Shown here: in pieces, positions 45,294 to 54,975 of the stretch | How the letters are laid out: each line of letters starts with the position of its first letter | Numbering within the stretch: the first letter of the stretch is position 1 | From: a virus | Direction: 5' to 3' (one strand) | Virus record (IMG/VR): IMGVR_UViG_3300044962_000015 | Coordinates: 1 to 59,217 of that record | DNA: 59,217 bases | Program-made: the position numbers and the translations under genes | The notes under the pieces: model-generated | Told to the model about the DNA's origin: nothing | Database searches by the model: none | The model's input: the letters and a program-made list of their open reading frames with translations, nothing else

Positions 45294-45863
45294 GTGGCCG
45301 CTGATGCTCTCGCCGCGCTGCGGATCTGGGCCATTGAGGTCGACCTGGGCGGGGACACCTTCAGGGTGCCCCCGCGCCCGGCGGTCGACTGGTTCGTGGC
45401 CATCCTCGACGAGGACGTGCCACTGCCGCTGATCCCCGGGCTGATGGACGGCGACGCGGAGGAGCGCGTGGCGGACCTGCTGCTGGACGGCACGGTGACC
45501 GCCGAGCTGATCGCCATGCGGTCCCGGGAGCTGCTGACGGCGGCGGCCGGGCGGCCGTGGTGGGAGGCGGACCGGCTGATCCGCTCGTCGGGGGAGAGCT
45601 GGCACATCATCGGCGGGGAACTGACCCGGCTCGGGGTGGATCTGAACAGGGTGAGTCTCGCGGCGGCACTGAACGCCATCTACGTGATCTGCGTGCGCAC
45701 CATGGACGAGAAGGAACGCAACAAGTTCGACATCGACCTGAGGCTTCCCCCGATCGGTGTGGAGGGTGTGAAGCCGGAGGAGATGTACGACGCTCGCGCC
45801 GCCGAGTCGGCGTTTGCGGCCCTGATGGGCCAGGCCCAGCCTCCCGCACCCGTAGGATCCTGA
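45294..45863 (+). CDS. tail assembly chaperone-like protein (second), 189 aa
   Basis: GTG 45294 precedes a helical protein (ALAALRIWAIEVDLGGDTFR, then VPPRPAVDWFVAIL) that ends just before the tape measure gene. The pattern of a small beta hairpin, PP.....W...L......DL and a helical region is like actinophage tail chaperones. It is separated from the first candidate by 600 bases. Confidence 0.65.
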   Translation: MAADALAALRIWAIEVDLGGDTFRVPPRPAVDWFVAILDEDVPLPLIPGLMDGDAEERVADLLLDGTVTAELIAMRSRELLTAAAGRPWWEADRLIRSSGESWHIIGGELTRLGVDLNRVSLAAALNAIYVICVRTMDEKERNKFDIDLRLPPIGVEGVKPEEMYDARAAESAFAALMGQAQPPAPVGS

Positions 45864-45866
45864 TCC

Positions 45867-48269
45867 ATGGCTGGAGTTCTGGGGCGGGCGTTCGTTCAGG
45901 TGTTCGCCGACCTGTCGAAGTTCACGCCGGGTCTGCGGCAGGAGATCAAGAAGGCGCTCGACGAGCAGACCAAGGGGATGCGGTTCGAGGAGCTGGACAA
46001 GTCGGCGACCAAGGCGGGCGAGTCGGCCGCCGACGAGCTGGGCAAAGGCGTCGACCACAAGATCGAAAACAACATGAAGAAGGAGGGTAAGAAGGGCGGG
46101 AACTCCCTCTGGAAGGGTCTCTCCGCCGGGTTCGCCGTCGCCACTACCGCCTTCATGCCCGCCCTGATCGCGATGGCGGTTCAGCTGGTCGCCGCCCTCG
46201 CCCCGGCCGCCACCGCCCTCGCCGCGACCCTGCCCGCCGCCATGCTCACCGCCGTCGCGGCGGCGGCCACCCTCAAGATGGCCTTCTCCGGGGTCGGCGA
46301 TGCGCTCAAGTACGCCTTCGACCCGGCGAAGGCCAAACAGTTCGACGCGGCGATGAAGAAGCTCTCGCCCGGTGCGCGGCAGTTCGTGAAGGAGATCCAG
46401 GCCCTGCACCCGGCCTTCCACCAGTTGCAGCAGGACGTGCAGAACGTCTTCTTCAACCAGCTGGAAGGCACGCTGACGCACGTCTCGCACCAGCTGCTGC
46501 CGACCCTGCACAAGGGTTTCATCGCGCTCTCGGTGGACCTGGGCAAGGTTGCCGACAACTTCCTGCGCGCGTTCGGCAATCGCAAGGCCGACATCGCGTC
46601 GATCTTCGTGTCCGCGCACAAGGCGATCCAGCCGTTCATCCCGGCACTGGGTGCGGTCGCGGGCGCGTTCGTCACCCTGGCCGCCGCCGGTGGCCCGCTG
46701 TTCGCCACCCTCTCCGGTGGTCTCGCGCACATGCTGACGATGTTCTCGGCGTTCATCGCGCAGGCGGCCAGCTCGGGTGCGCTGACCAAGTTCTTCAACG
46801 ACGCCCTGGTGATCATCCGGCAGGTCGGCGGCCTTATCGGCAACGTTTTTGATCTTGTCACGTCGATCATCTCGGCCCTCCAGGCGGACGGCGCCCAAGC
46901 CCTCGGGTTCCTGTCCAGCCTCATCGGCCAGCTGGCGGCCTTCTTCGCCACCGCGCAGGGCAAGGAGGTGCTGGCGAACCTCTTCCTGCTGCTGAACACC
47001 GCGCTGAGCACCATGGCGCAGGTGCTCACGCCGCTGCTCCCGATGGTCGTGACGCTGGCGGGCACGTTCGCCGGTGAACTGGCGGGCGCACTCAAGACGA
47101 TCACGCCGTTCCTGGTGAGCATCGCCGACCTGCTCGCCAAGCACCCCGACCTGCTGGGCGCTGCGGTCATCGCCTGGGGTGCGTACCGGGTGGCCCTCGT
47201 CGCCGTCGCCGCGTGGGAAGCGATCGTGGACGCGCTCAACCCGGTCGGCTGGATCATCCTCGCCGCTGTCGCCATCGCCGCCGGGGCGTACCTGATCTAC
47301 AAGAACTGGGGTGCGGTCACCAGCGCGCTGAAGTCCGCCGGGGGCGCCATCGCGGGCTTCTTCCAGGCCATCTGGCAGTGGATCGTCTCGGTCGGCACGA
47401 ACATCGGCAACTGGTTCACGGTCACCCTGCCCGGCTTCTTCTCCAGCATCCCCGGCCGGATCTGGGCGGCCCTGAGCGCGCTCCCCGGGCTGCTCGCGAA
47501 CGTCTTCCTGGGCGCCCTGCACGCCGCCGGAATGGCGATCGGCATCGGGGTCGGTCTGATCATCGCCTACTTCCTCACCATGCCGGGCCTGGTCTGGGGT
47601 GCGGTCAAGGGCATCGGGCACCTGTTCGTCGACCTGTGGAACCTGGCCTTCACGCTCGGCAAGACGCTGCTGCTCTCCGACGTCGCCGCCGTGGTCTTCA
47701 TCTTCACCCAGCTGCCCGGCAAGATCGCCTCGTTCATGAACCGGCTGCCCGGCATCATCGGCGGCGCGTTCCGCAGCGCATGGAACTGGGCGAGGAGCGA
47801 AGTCGAGTCAGGCGCTAACGCCGTGGTCGGCTTCGTCATGCGGCTGCCCGGCCGGATCTCCGGCTTCATGCGCAACGTGGGGCACGACATCCTGGCCGGG
47901 CTCAAGTCCGGCATCAACTCCGTGATCAGCGGCTTCAACTCCGGCATCGACCGGGTCGGCAGCCTCATCCACATCGGCCTGCCGCACATCCCGATGCTGG
48001 CGTCCGGCGGCCTGGTCAACGCGCCCACCCTCGCCGTCGTCGGCGAGGCCGGGCCGGAGGCCGTCGTGCCGATGGGTGACCCGGCCAAGGCGGCGGCCGT
48101 CGCCAAGAGCACCGGCCTGCTGGACATGCTCGGCAGCAAGCTGGGCAGCGCGGGCACCACGCTGGTCAAGGTCTACCTCGGCACCAGGGAGATCACCGAT
48201 ATCCTCGACGTGCGCATCGACAAGAAGATGAACGACCAGGCCAACGAACTCGCGTACGGGACGAGGTGA
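45867..48269 (+). CDS. tail tape measure protein, 800 aa
   Basis: It starts MAGVLGRAFVQVFADLSKFT and continues with amphipathic helices, then long hydrophobic Ala/Leu/Ile stretches (PALIAMAVQLVAALAPAATA) and several membrane-like segments around 450-600, and the C-terminal IGLPHIPMLASGGLVNAPTL with VGEAGPEAVVPM, a hallmark tape-measure ending. At about 1.5 angstroms per residue the tail would be near 120 nm. It carries KIENN (65-69) and, at 46844-46854, a reverse copy of the dispersed motif. The start has only a weak AGGA site, with TAGGAT 8 nt before the ATG. Confidence 0.93.
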   Translation: MAGVLGRAFVQVFADLSKFTPGLRQEIKKALDEQTKGMRFEELDKSATKAGESAADELGKGVDHKIENNMKKEGKKGGNSLWKGLSAGFAVATTAFMPALIAMAVQLVAALAPAATALAATLPAAMLTAVAAAATLKMAFSGVGDALKYAFDPAKAKQFDAAMKKLSPGARQFVKEIQALHPAFHQLQQDVQNVFFNQLEGTLTHVSHQLLPTLHKGFIALSVDLGKVADNFLRAFGNRKADIASIFVSAHKAIQPFIPALGAVAGAFVTLAAAGGPLFATLSGGLAHMLTMFSAFIAQAASSGALTKFFNDALVIIRQVGGLIGNVFDLVTSIISALQADGAQALGFLSSLIGQLAAFFATAQGKEVLANLFLLLNTALSTMAQVLTPLLPMVVTLAGTFAGELAGALKTITPFLVSIADLLAKHPDLLGAAVIAWGAYRVALVAVAAWEAIVDALNPVGWIILAAVAIAAGAYLIYKNWGAVTSALKSAGGAIAGFFQAIWQWIVSVGTNIGNWFTVTLPGFFSSIPGRIWAALSALPGLLANVFLGALHAAGMAIGIGVGLIIAYFLTMPGLVWGAVKGIGHLFVDLWNLAFTLGKTLLLSDVAAVVFIFTQLPGKIASFMNRLPGIIGGAFRSAWNWARSEVESGANAVVGFVMRLPGRISGFMRNVGHDILAGLKSGINSVISGFNSGIDRVGSLIHIGLPHIPMLASGGLVNAPTLAVVGEAGPEAVVPMGDPAKAAAVAKSTGLLDMLGSKLGSAGTTLVKVYLGTREITDILDVRIDKKMNDQANELAYGTR

Positions 48270-48273
48270 GCGG

Positions 48274-49566
48274 GTGTCCACGATCGTCGCGACCGCCGAC
48301 GTAGCCAAGGCGCAAGTCCGGCTCGACCTGGATTTCAGCGACATCGACGCCCCGTACGCCCTCGTGAACCGCGTCGACCCGGTCACCGGGGCGACCACGC
48401 CAGTGCGCGGGCACGGCTCCTCGACGACCATCGCAGGGGTGGCGTACGCGCCCATGCAGGCCGGGTACAAGGCGGTCCTGTACGACACCGAGGCGCCCAT
48501 GGACATGGCGGTCTACTACACCGCCACCGCGCCCGTGGTGACCCTGAACGCCAACCCGACGTTCGTCGACGGCTTCACCGACCCGTGGTATCCGACCGAC
48601 CCGGCCGTCATCATTCAGCCCACCTCCACCCGGTCCGGCGCCGACTTCCTGACCTTCTTCACCGGCGGGGCCACCGCCACCCCTACGATCCGGGCGGAGG
48701 ACATCCCGGCCACCCCGGGCGCCTCGTTCACCGTGACAGCCGTCCTGTCCGCCAACGTCTCGCAGGCCGTCACCGTGGGGATGACCTTCCGGGACGCCGC
48801 CGGGGCAATCCTGACGAGTCCGAGCACCGCCGCCACTGTGCTCGCCGCGACCACCGTGACGGCCACCGCAGTGGCCCCCGCCAACACGGTGTCCGTGCAG
48901 ATGTTCGTCACGATGACGGGCACCCCCGCCGCGACGGTCATGGTCAGCATCAGCACGATCACCATGGTCAGTGCCGCCGGGTCGGCGACCTCGGGCGCGG
49001 CGCTGCTGCCGTCGCTGGGTGCCTGCCGGTTCAAGGACCCGCTGCGGCCCGGAAACAACGTGCGAGTCGACTTCGCGTTCGACCCGAACCCGCTGTGCAT
49101 CCCCGCCGAAGGCGTCTTCTGGCAGAGCCTGGACGTCGAGTCGCAGGCGGCCAACGCGGCGACCTTCAACGTCAACAACCAGCCGAACCCGGTCGTCGTG
49201 TCGAAGCAGCGCAGCTCCGTCACGTCCACCCTGACGCTGGTGTCCCGGACCTTCCCGGACCGGGACCGGCTGGTCGCCCTGCTGGCGCCCGGCTCGCCGC
49301 TGCTGTTCCAGGCCCCCGACGAATACGGCCTGCCCGACCGGTACCTCTCGGTCGGCGCCGACACGATCTCCCGGGTGCTGCCCGACCACCGGATCCCCCT
49401 GCGCGTCTTCTCGATGCCTCACGCCGTCGTCAGTGCCCCCGGCGGCCCCATGCAGGGCACCGTGGCCGCACGCTGGTCGGACACCTGCAACCGGTTCGCG
49501 AGCTGGGCGGGCGTCACCGGCGCCGGACTGACGTGGACGCAGGTCCTGGACGGGTTGGCGGGCTGA
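48274..49566 (+). CDS. minor tail protein (distal tail type), 430 aa
   Basis: GTG 48274 follows GAGCGG just after the tape measure. The protein is Thr/Ala/Val-rich and beta-structured. The middle (about 95-235) resembles a carbohydrate-binding-type beta sandwich (DGFTDPWYPTD ... VTVGMTFRDAAGAILTSP), and the flanks fit a distal tail fold. Order after the tape measure indicates a tail tip component. Confidence 0.78.
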   Translation: MSTIVATADVAKAQVRLDLDFSDIDAPYALVNRVDPVTGATTPVRGHGSSTTIAGVAYAPMQAGYKAVLYDTEAPMDMAVYYTATAPVVTLNANPTFVDGFTDPWYPTDPAVIIQPTSTRSGADFLTFFTGGATATPTIRAEDIPATPGASFTVTAVLSANVSQAVTVGMTFRDAAGAILTSPSTAATVLAATTVTATAVAPANTVSVQMFVTMTGTPAATVMVSISTITMVSAAGSATSGAALLPSLGACRFKDPLRPGNNVRVDFAFDPNPLCIPAEGVFWQSLDVESQAANAATFNVNNQPNPVVVSKQRSSVTSTLTLVSRTFPDRDRLVALLAPGSPLLFQAPDEYGLPDRYLSVGADTISRVLPDHRIPLRVFSMPHAVVSAPGGPMQGTVAARWSDTCNRFASWAGVTGAGLTWTQVLDGLAG

Positions 49567-50708
49567 TGGTCTGGGCTGGAGGTCTCGACGCGCAGTACCG
49601 GGACGCGCTGACGCGCCCGCACACCGCCTACCTGCGGGTGGACGTGCTGGACCGACAGGGCAACGTGCTGCAAGCGGACCTGCCGGTCATCGACGGCAGC
49701 GTGCGCGCCACCCTCAACAGCCGCGTGGCGCGCGTTCTGACGCTGTCGGTGGACCGGTCCTGGTTCCCGCTCAAGAGCAACGGCAGCGTCGACACGGGCG
49801 GGCTGCTGACCCCGTTCGGGAACCGGCTGCGCGTCTCCCGGGGCATCATGTACGGGGACGGCTCGATGATCTCCTTCCCGGTGTTCTACGGGCGTATCGA
49901 GCAGGTCCAGATGGCCCGCAGCGGGCAGATCGCCCTGACCGGCAGCGACCTCGCCGCCGATGTAGTCGACGCGCTGTTCGAGACGCCGCAGTCCTCGATC
50001 CCCGCCAACACGATCAGCACCGAGTTCCGGCGCCTCGTGCAGGATGCGTTGGGCGACGCCGTGTTCGGCACCTCTGACCTGACCGGTGTGAAGATTCCTC
50101 CACTGGCGTGGCAGTCCGACCGGGCGCAGGCCCTGGACGACATGAGCGCCACCGTCGCGATGCTGTGGTACCCGCTCGCGGACGGGTCGTTCGTGCAGCG
50201 GTTCGTGCCGTGGACGAAGCCGGGCCAGGTCGCGCAGGTCACGTTCTCGGACGGCACCGGCGCGGCGCCCGGGACGAACAACGCCATCGCGGACTGGACG
50301 ATCACCGTGTCCCGGACCGGCGTCTACAACTCGGTGGTCTTCGCCTCGGAACGCCAGGACGGCACGGCGCCGGTGTTCGCCACGGTGCGCGACGTGGCGG
50401 CCGGGAGTCCCACCAACTACCTGGGCAACTTCGGCCGCAAGCCGCTGCTGATCCAGAACCAGTCGGCGCTGACCCAGTCGCAGTGCCTGGCCGCCGCCCA
50501 GAGCACGCTGAAGGCCGCGACCGCCATCACCCAGGTCTGGGACCCGGTGTCGGTCGTCCCCGACGCGTCGCTTCAGCTGGGCGACCTGATCACCATGAAC
50601 GCCGAGGGCGCCTCCAGCACGCAGGTGATCGTCGGGTTCACCCTGCCGCTGCGCGAGACCGGAGACATGCCTTTGAGCCTGCGCGCGTACGCCCCGGTGA
50701 CCTCGTGA
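49566..50708 (+). CDS. minor tail protein (DUF5047-like), 380 aa
   Basis: ATG 49566 overlaps the upstream stop by one base. The start (VWAGGLDAQYRDALTRPHTA, then YLRVDVLDRQGNVL) and the central DVVDALFETPQSSIPANTI fit the DUF5047 type common in actinophage baseplates. It is beta-rich and probably part of the tail tip. Confidence 0.78.
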   Translation: MVWAGGLDAQYRDALTRPHTAYLRVDVLDRQGNVLQADLPVIDGSVRATLNSRVARVLTLSVDRSWFPLKSNGSVDTGGLLTPFGNRLRVSRGIMYGDGSMISFPVFYGRIEQVQMARSGQIALTGSDLAADVVDALFETPQSSIPANTISTEFRRLVQDALGDAVFGTSDLTGVKIPPLAWQSDRAQALDDMSATVAMLWYPLADGSFVQRFVPWTKPGQVAQVTFSDGTGAAPGTNNAIADWTITVSRTGVYNSVVFASERQDGTAPVFATVRDVAAGSPTNYLGNFGRKPLLIQNQSALTQSQCLAAAQSTLKAATAITQVWDPVSVVPDASLQLGDLITMNAEGASSTQVIVGFTLPLRETGDMPLSLRAYAPVTS

Positions 50709-51280
50709 CGACCAAGCTGGCCCACCAGACGCAGAAGACGGCCGGGATCCCCAACGGGATGCGTACCGCCGTCATCACGGCCGTGTCCGCCAGCGCAATC
50801 ACCATCTCCGTGTCCGGCGGCCAGTTCTCGGCCGGGGTCGGGGTGGTCACCTCGTACGTGCCGATCGTGGGCGACACGGTCGCCGTGTTCCGGCAGGACT
50901 CCTCCTGGCTGATCCTCGGCGCCCTCTCGGCGCTGAACCGCTGGCAGCCGATGAGCAGCCTCGGCTACCTCAGCTCGTACACCGACCGGGGCGGCACCAT
51001 CGCCCCGATCGGGCAGTACCGGATCGTCGGCGACAGCGTGCAGCTGACCGGGGAGCTGTCCAACGCCGCCCTCACGGCGCCGCAGCCGATCCTGCCTGCC
51101 GGTAGCCTCCCCGCGCCGTCCGCAGAGGCGATCCTGCCCGGCTCGATCAACGCCACGAATGTGCGCCTTGTCGTCAGCCAGGCGGGGGCTTTCACGCTCT
51201 TCGACCCTCCGACCCTGGTCTCCGGCCCTTCCATCGTGCAGTTCTGCTGCATGTATCCGCTCGATCCACTGCTCGCTTAG
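50705..51280 (+). CDS. minor tail protein, 191 aa
   Basis: GTG 50705 overlaps the upstream stop. The first 90 residues (VITAVSASAITISVSGGQFS, then VPIVGDTVAVFRQDSSWLIL) look like an OB-type beta barrel as in phage tail hub proteins, followed by a beta-rich C-terminal domain. Order supports tail tip. Confidence 0.7.
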   Translation: MTTKLAHQTQKTAGIPNGMRTAVITAVSASAITISVSGGQFSAGVGVVTSYVPIVGDTVAVFRQDSSWLILGALSALNRWQPMSSLGYLSSYTDRGGTIAPIGQYRIVGDSVQLTGELSNAALTAPQPILPAGSLPAPSAEAILPGSINATNVRLVVSQAGAFTLFDPPTLVSGPSIVQFCCMYPLDPLLA

Positions 51281-51290
51281 GAGAATCGAA

Positions 51291-51545
51291 ATGGCAGCCG
51301 AATACGCGCTCCAGGCAAAGGCGTACTACCTGTACGACGGCACGAACAGTGCCGAAATCCTCACCGCAGCGCAGGTCCAGTACCCGTCGGCGTCGATCGT
51401 GAGTGAGGCGGATGGAGTCCTCACCCTCCTGCTCGATTCGTTCTTCGGCAACACCGTCCTTGCGACCGGAGACCACCTCGGCATCAACTCCGCTGAGGTC
51501 GTCTCGGCCGCCGCCTGGGCTGAGCAGTTCATCGTCAAGGCGTAG
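51291..51545 (+). CDS. hypothetical tail-region protein, 84 aa
   Basis: ATG 51291 follows TTAGGAGAATCGAA. Begins MAAEYALQAKAYYLYDGTNS with a mix of strands and helices ending SAAAWAEQFIVKA. Likely a small tail component; no family recognised. Confidence 0.65.
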   Translation: MAAEYALQAKAYYLYDGTNSAEILTAAQVQYPSASIVSEADGVLTLLLDSFFGNTVLATGDHLGINSAEVVSAAAWAEQFIVKA

Positions 51546-51581
51546 GTACCTGCCCGATCCGGACTGAGTTAGGAGGCGGTA

Positions 51582-52814
51582 ATGGTCACCACCGGCTATA
51601 GCGACACGTTCAACCGGACCGTCTCCAACGGCTTCGGCACCGCCACCTCGGGGCAGGTGTACACGCTGGCCGGGGGCACGGCGCCGCAGTACAACGTGGC
51701 GCCGAACACGGCCAGCATCGCGATCGCCGCCGCCGGAGACAACCTCGGCTGGGTCGACCTTCGGACGCAGGACGTCGACATCACCGCGCAGGTCGCGATC
51801 TCCGCGATCCCGGCCACCAACCTGGCCACCGCCGGTTTCGTCGTGAAGCTGGCCGACACTTCCAACTACTACCTCGCCAGCATGATGGTCGCCACCGGCG
51901 GTGCGGTCTCGCTGCGCTTCTCCAAGCGCATCGCCGGCGCGCTCACCACCGTCTCGACGACCCCGGTGACCGGGCTGACGTACGTCGCGAACACCTTCTA
52001 CAACCTGCGGTGTCAGATCTTCTGGAGCCGCCCGTTGCAGACGAACGTCATGTTGTTGAAGCTGTGGGCGGTCGGCGCGGTGGAGCCGGGCGGCTGGATG
52101 GCGACCGTCTTTGACGCGGGGCTCACCGACTACACCTCGGGCACCTCGGTCGGGATCGCAGGCCGCGACGAATCCACGGTGCTGGGGACGATCACCACCA
52201 AGTACCGCAGCGTGGCGGTCCGCTCGTACAGCCTGCCGATGCCCGCCTCGGCGGACCCGATGTGCGCCGACCCGGCCGTGACGTTCCCGAAGCAGACCGC
52301 CCTCCAGTCGCTGGCGGCCGGGGCGGACGCCGCTATGGCGACGATCGACCCGCTGACCTCGCTCGCCGGGTTGTTCCCGCGCGTGCGCGTCAGTAACAGC
52401 AACGTGACCATCAATACGGCCACGTTCGGCCACCTCGTATTTAACGCGACCGAGTTCAACATCGGCACGAATACCAACCTCGGGTACGACACCAGGTCGC
52501 TTTACCTGCCGGTCGGGATTTGGCTGCTCGCCTTCGAGATCCAGCTTGTGGAGGCGGCGAGTAACTACTTCTCGGTGTTCTTCTTCGGCGGGCCGACCGT
52601 CGGGCAGATCGCATTCAACATGCGGTCCAATCCGTCGCAGTCTAACGATCAGGGCGTCGGCGGAACCGGGCACGGAACCGCACTGACCTATTCCACCGAC
52701 CCGACGACGCCGATTCAGTTCGCTTTTACGTTCTCCCCGAACAACCTGGCGACGACGTACGTCATCAAATACATGGCCATGTCCGCCATCAAGGTCTCGG
52801 ACTATTTCGCATGA
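51582..52814 (+). CDS. tail tip/receptor-binding protein with jelly-roll-like C-terminus, 410 aa
   Basis: AGGAGGCGGTA precedes ATG 51582. The N-terminal 210 residues (YSDTFNRTVSNGFGTATSGQ...) are a concanavalin-type beta sandwich of the sort used to bind polysaccharide. The C-terminal 150 residues (VRVSNSNVTINTATFGHLVF) are also beta-rich, like a C1q/TNF-type trimer domain with aromatic ends. Together they suggest host surface binding. Confidence 0.75.
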   Translation: MVTTGYSDTFNRTVSNGFGTATSGQVYTLAGGTAPQYNVAPNTASIAIAAAGDNLGWVDLRTQDVDITAQVAISAIPATNLATAGFVVKLADTSNYYLASMMVATGGAVSLRFSKRIAGALTTVSTTPVTGLTYVANTFYNLRCQIFWSRPLQTNVMLLKLWAVGAVEPGGWMATVFDAGLTDYTSGTSVGIAGRDESTVLGTITTKYRSVAVRSYSLPMPASADPMCADPAVTFPKQTALQSLAAGADAAMATIDPLTSLAGLFPRVRVSNSNVTINTATFGHLVFNATEFNIGTNTNLGYDTRSLYLPVGIWLLAFEIQLVEAASNYFSVFFFGGPTVGQIAFNMRSNPSQSNDQGVGGTGHGTALTYSTDPTTPIQFAFTFSPNNLATTYVIKYMAMSAIKVSDYFA

Positions 52815-53407
52815 GCGCAAACACCCCGGTCGAGGGTTACCCCTATCCGCTCACGCCCGACTTCGCGGACGTGCAGGACGCCTTCCGCCTCGCCACGTCG
52901 ATCGACGTGGATATCCGCGCCGAGCAGGCACCGTTCCGGGCGTTCATGGGCCGCCCGTCGTTCATCGGACGGCAGACGGTCACCGGGAGCGGCTTCCTCG
53001 CGGGTTCGCAGAACCTGTCGGTGGGCGCCATTGAATGGGACAACACGGGGGGCCTCGTCGTCGGCTCCTCGGTGTGGAGTCAGCCTCTCGCGCAGCAGCC
53101 CTCGTGGTGGCTGTTCGGGGCGACGATCCTGGTCAACATCGTCTCGGGTGTGCCGGTCGTCGGGGATATGAACATGGGGCAGATCGCCGTCAATACGACC
53201 GACCCGGTGACGACCGTCGTCTCCTCGTCGAACTTCTACCAGCGCAACGACGACACGAACACCAATGGTGAGTGGATCAACTTCTTCGCCATGGCGCCCA
53301 TCTATCAGGGCTCGGCCAGTTGCACGCTCATCCTCAACGGAAGCACTCAGAAGGCGGTCCAGCTCGGCTCGCGTTTCTGGGGGATGTATCTGGGGCCGGT
53401 GACCTGA
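52811..53407 (+). CDS. tail fibre-like protein, 198 aa
   Basis: ATG 52811 overlaps the upstream stop. An N-terminal segment PYPLTPDFADVQDAFRLATS is followed by a C-terminal beta-rich domain (FYQRNDDTNTNGEWINFFA). Similar short proteins form trimeric fibres; it resembles the next gene in plan. Confidence 0.68.
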   Translation: MSANTPVEGYPYPLTPDFADVQDAFRLATSIDVDIRAEQAPFRAFMGRPSFIGRQTVTGSGFLAGSQNLSVGAIEWDNTGGLVVGSSVWSQPLAQQPSWWLFGATILVNIVSGVPVVGDMNMGQIAVNTTDPVTTVVSSSNFYQRNDDTNTNGEWINFFAMAPIYQGSASCTLILNGSTQKAVQLGSRFWGMYLGPVT

Positions 53408-53408
53408 C

Positions 53409-54035
53409 ATGACCATGCGTAAGACGCCTTACCTGCGGCTGCGCTATCCGTGGACGGATGACGTCGTCTCCGCCGCCGACGTGCAGTCGATGGCGCAGGA
53501 TGTCGATTCGGCGCTGGTGAAGACTGCGACGCTGGCCGCCAACTTCTCGAAGTTCGCCTCGGTGGCGGTGTCTCGCGCCGCCGTGCAGTCCCTGACGAAG
53601 TCCGCCCTGACCGCTATCACCTTCGACACGGTTGCGTTGAATAACGGGGCGAACAGCCCGCTGGCGAATGGGGCCTGGTGGAACGCGGGGAGTCCGACCC
53701 GGCTGACCGCGCCCTCCGCGTGCGTGGTGCTGGCCTGCGGCATGGGGGGCATCAACTTCGGCAGTGCGCTGGGCGCGAGCGGCGCCTTTCAGGTCACGGT
53801 CGCGTTGAACGGAGCGACCGGCGGCACCGGCGTACAGGGGGGGAAGTACGGTCCGGTAAGCACGGTGACCGGACAGCAGTGGTCGTCGATGATCTCGATG
53901 TGGAAGCTGGCGGCGGGCGACTTCCTGGAGCTGAAGATGTTCTGGACGGGCACCCCGGCCGGGCCGTTCAACACGGACAACGCGATCCCGCCGACGCTGA
54001 GCCTGATGATGGTTGCCCTGCCCACCGTCTCCTGA
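53409..54035 (+). CDS. tail fibre-like protein with C1q-like C-terminus, 208 aa
   Basis: The start (RKTPYLRLRYPWTDDVVSAA, then DVQSMAQDVDSAL) is the common attachment motif of actinophage tail proteins. The C-terminal 140 residues form a beta sandwich (GAWWNAGSPTRLTAPSACVV, FLELKMFWTGTPAGPFNT). It probably contributes to receptor binding. Confidence 0.7.
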   Translation: MTMRKTPYLRLRYPWTDDVVSAADVQSMAQDVDSALVKTATLAANFSKFASVAVSRAAVQSLTKSALTAITFDTVALNNGANSPLANGAWWNAGSPTRLTAPSACVVLACGMGGINFGSALGASGAFQVTVALNGATGGTGVQGGKYGPVSTVTGQQWSSMISMWKLAAGDFLELKMFWTGTPAGPFNTDNAIPPTLSLMMVALPTVS

Positions 54036-54089
54036 TTCATCAGACCTTTATGAAAGGATGATCCATCAGGATAGGGAGAACGGGGCAAC

Positions 54090-54404
54090 ATGACCTTGGT
54101 GAACGCGCAGAATTTGCCCTGGTATCTGATCGGAGTCCTGGTTACGGCGCTACTCACGGTGTTCTATTCCCTGCTCAGGGGAAAGATCCTCTCCAGCCGA
54201 GTGGCCGATTTGCTGCGAGAAGGTGCCGAAAAGCGGGCCGAGATCGCCGAAGCCGGAGTGGCGGCGAATACTAAGAGCGTCGAATCGCTCGTGGACTCGG
54301 TGGGGAAACTGATGGTGCTCGCAGAGAACCAGGACAAAGTCCTCAATGCCCTGCACCAGCGAGTGGGCCGGGGGGACACTAGAGGCCGAGGTGGTACCTC
54401 GTGA
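54090..54404 (+). CDS. membrane protein with coiled coil, 104 aa
   Basis: GATAGGGAGAACGGGGCAAC precedes ATG 54090. A transmembrane segment near residues 11-28 (WYLIGVLVTALLTVFYSLLR) is followed by a long charged helix. This topology occurs in lysis regions of actinophages. A holin-like or spanin-like role is possible but unproven. Confidence 0.68.
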   Translation: MTLVNAQNLPWYLIGVLVTALLTVFYSLLRGKILSSRVADLLREGAEKRAEIAEAGVAANTKSVESLVDSVGKLMVLAENQDKVLNALHQRVGRGDTRGRGGTS

Positions 54405-54616
54405 CGTGGTGGCGGTGGCGCAAGGAGCTGGAGCAGGCCCAAGAGGCGGTGCGCCAGGCCGAACGGCTGCGCGACCAAGCCGAGGAGCAGCAGCGGAAGG
54501 TAGAGAGGATCGCCCCACGCGTCGACGCCGTGGCGGCCTCCCTGCAAAAGTTGCGGACGGAGAATCATCTCGGCCCACTGATTGATGCGGTCTTGCGAGG
54601 CGGAGGCGGCGAGTGA
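54401..54616 (+). CDS. coiled-coil protein, 71 aa
   Basis: GTG 54401 overlaps the upstream stop (GTGA). MTWWRWRKELEQAQEAVRQA is followed by a continuous heptad-like helix. It may pair with the neighbouring membrane protein. Function unknown. Confidence 0.7.
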   Translation: MTWWRWRKELEQAQEAVRQAERLRDQAEEQQRKVERIAPRVDAVAASLQKLRTENHLGPLIDAVLRGGGGE

Positions 54617-54975
54617 CCCCGGAACTGCTCGGCACCATAGGCGTCTTCATCTCGGCGGCCTGCTCCACCGCTGGCTTCATCGGCTTCACCGCCCTGGCCC
54701 GCTTCTGGCGTTCCCGGGGCGGCTGGCACGTCTTCTGGTACATGCTGGTGCTCACGTGGGTGCTCGACCTGGCCGTGGTGCGCGTCCTGTTCGGCGAGGC
54801 CGACTGGTTCGCCTGGCTGCGGGCGGGCTCGCTGACCGTGGGGATGCCACTAGTCCTGGCGTGGCGGGCCTGGATCATTTTCGATCTTCAGCTGCTCCGC
54901 CGCCACCGGCAGGCCGGGGCGTACCGTAAGGCAGACAGCCAACCGGCTGGCGAGGAGGAGACGTATGCAGCCTGA
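54613..54975 (+). CDS. multi-pass membrane protein, 120 aa
   Basis: GTG 54613 overlaps the upstream stop. Three hydrophobic segments (LLGTIGVFISAACSTAGFIG; VFWYMLVLTWVLDLAVVRVL; LTVGMPLVLAWRAWIIF) are followed by a basic tail. The motif FDLQLL carries a reverse copy of the dispersed motif at 54876. Position before the endolysin suggests a holin or accessory lysis protein. Confidence 0.72.
   Translation: MTPELLGTIGVFISAACSTAGFIGFTALARFWRSRGGWHVFWYMLVLTWVLDLAVVRVLFGEADWFAWLRAGSLTVGMPLVLAWRAWIIFDLQLLRRHRQAGAYRKADSQPAGEEETYAA

Noticed and set aside
44336-45863. Programmed -1 frameshift joining the two tail chaperones
   Set aside because: The candidate genes are about 600 bases apart and two complete coupled genes lie between; no slippery heptamer at the end of the first was evident by eye.
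45240-47621. Long antisense frame over the tape measure gene
   Set aside because: Arg/Glu/Asp-rich shadow of the Ala/Gly/Leu-rich tape measure coding strand; no recognisable domain.
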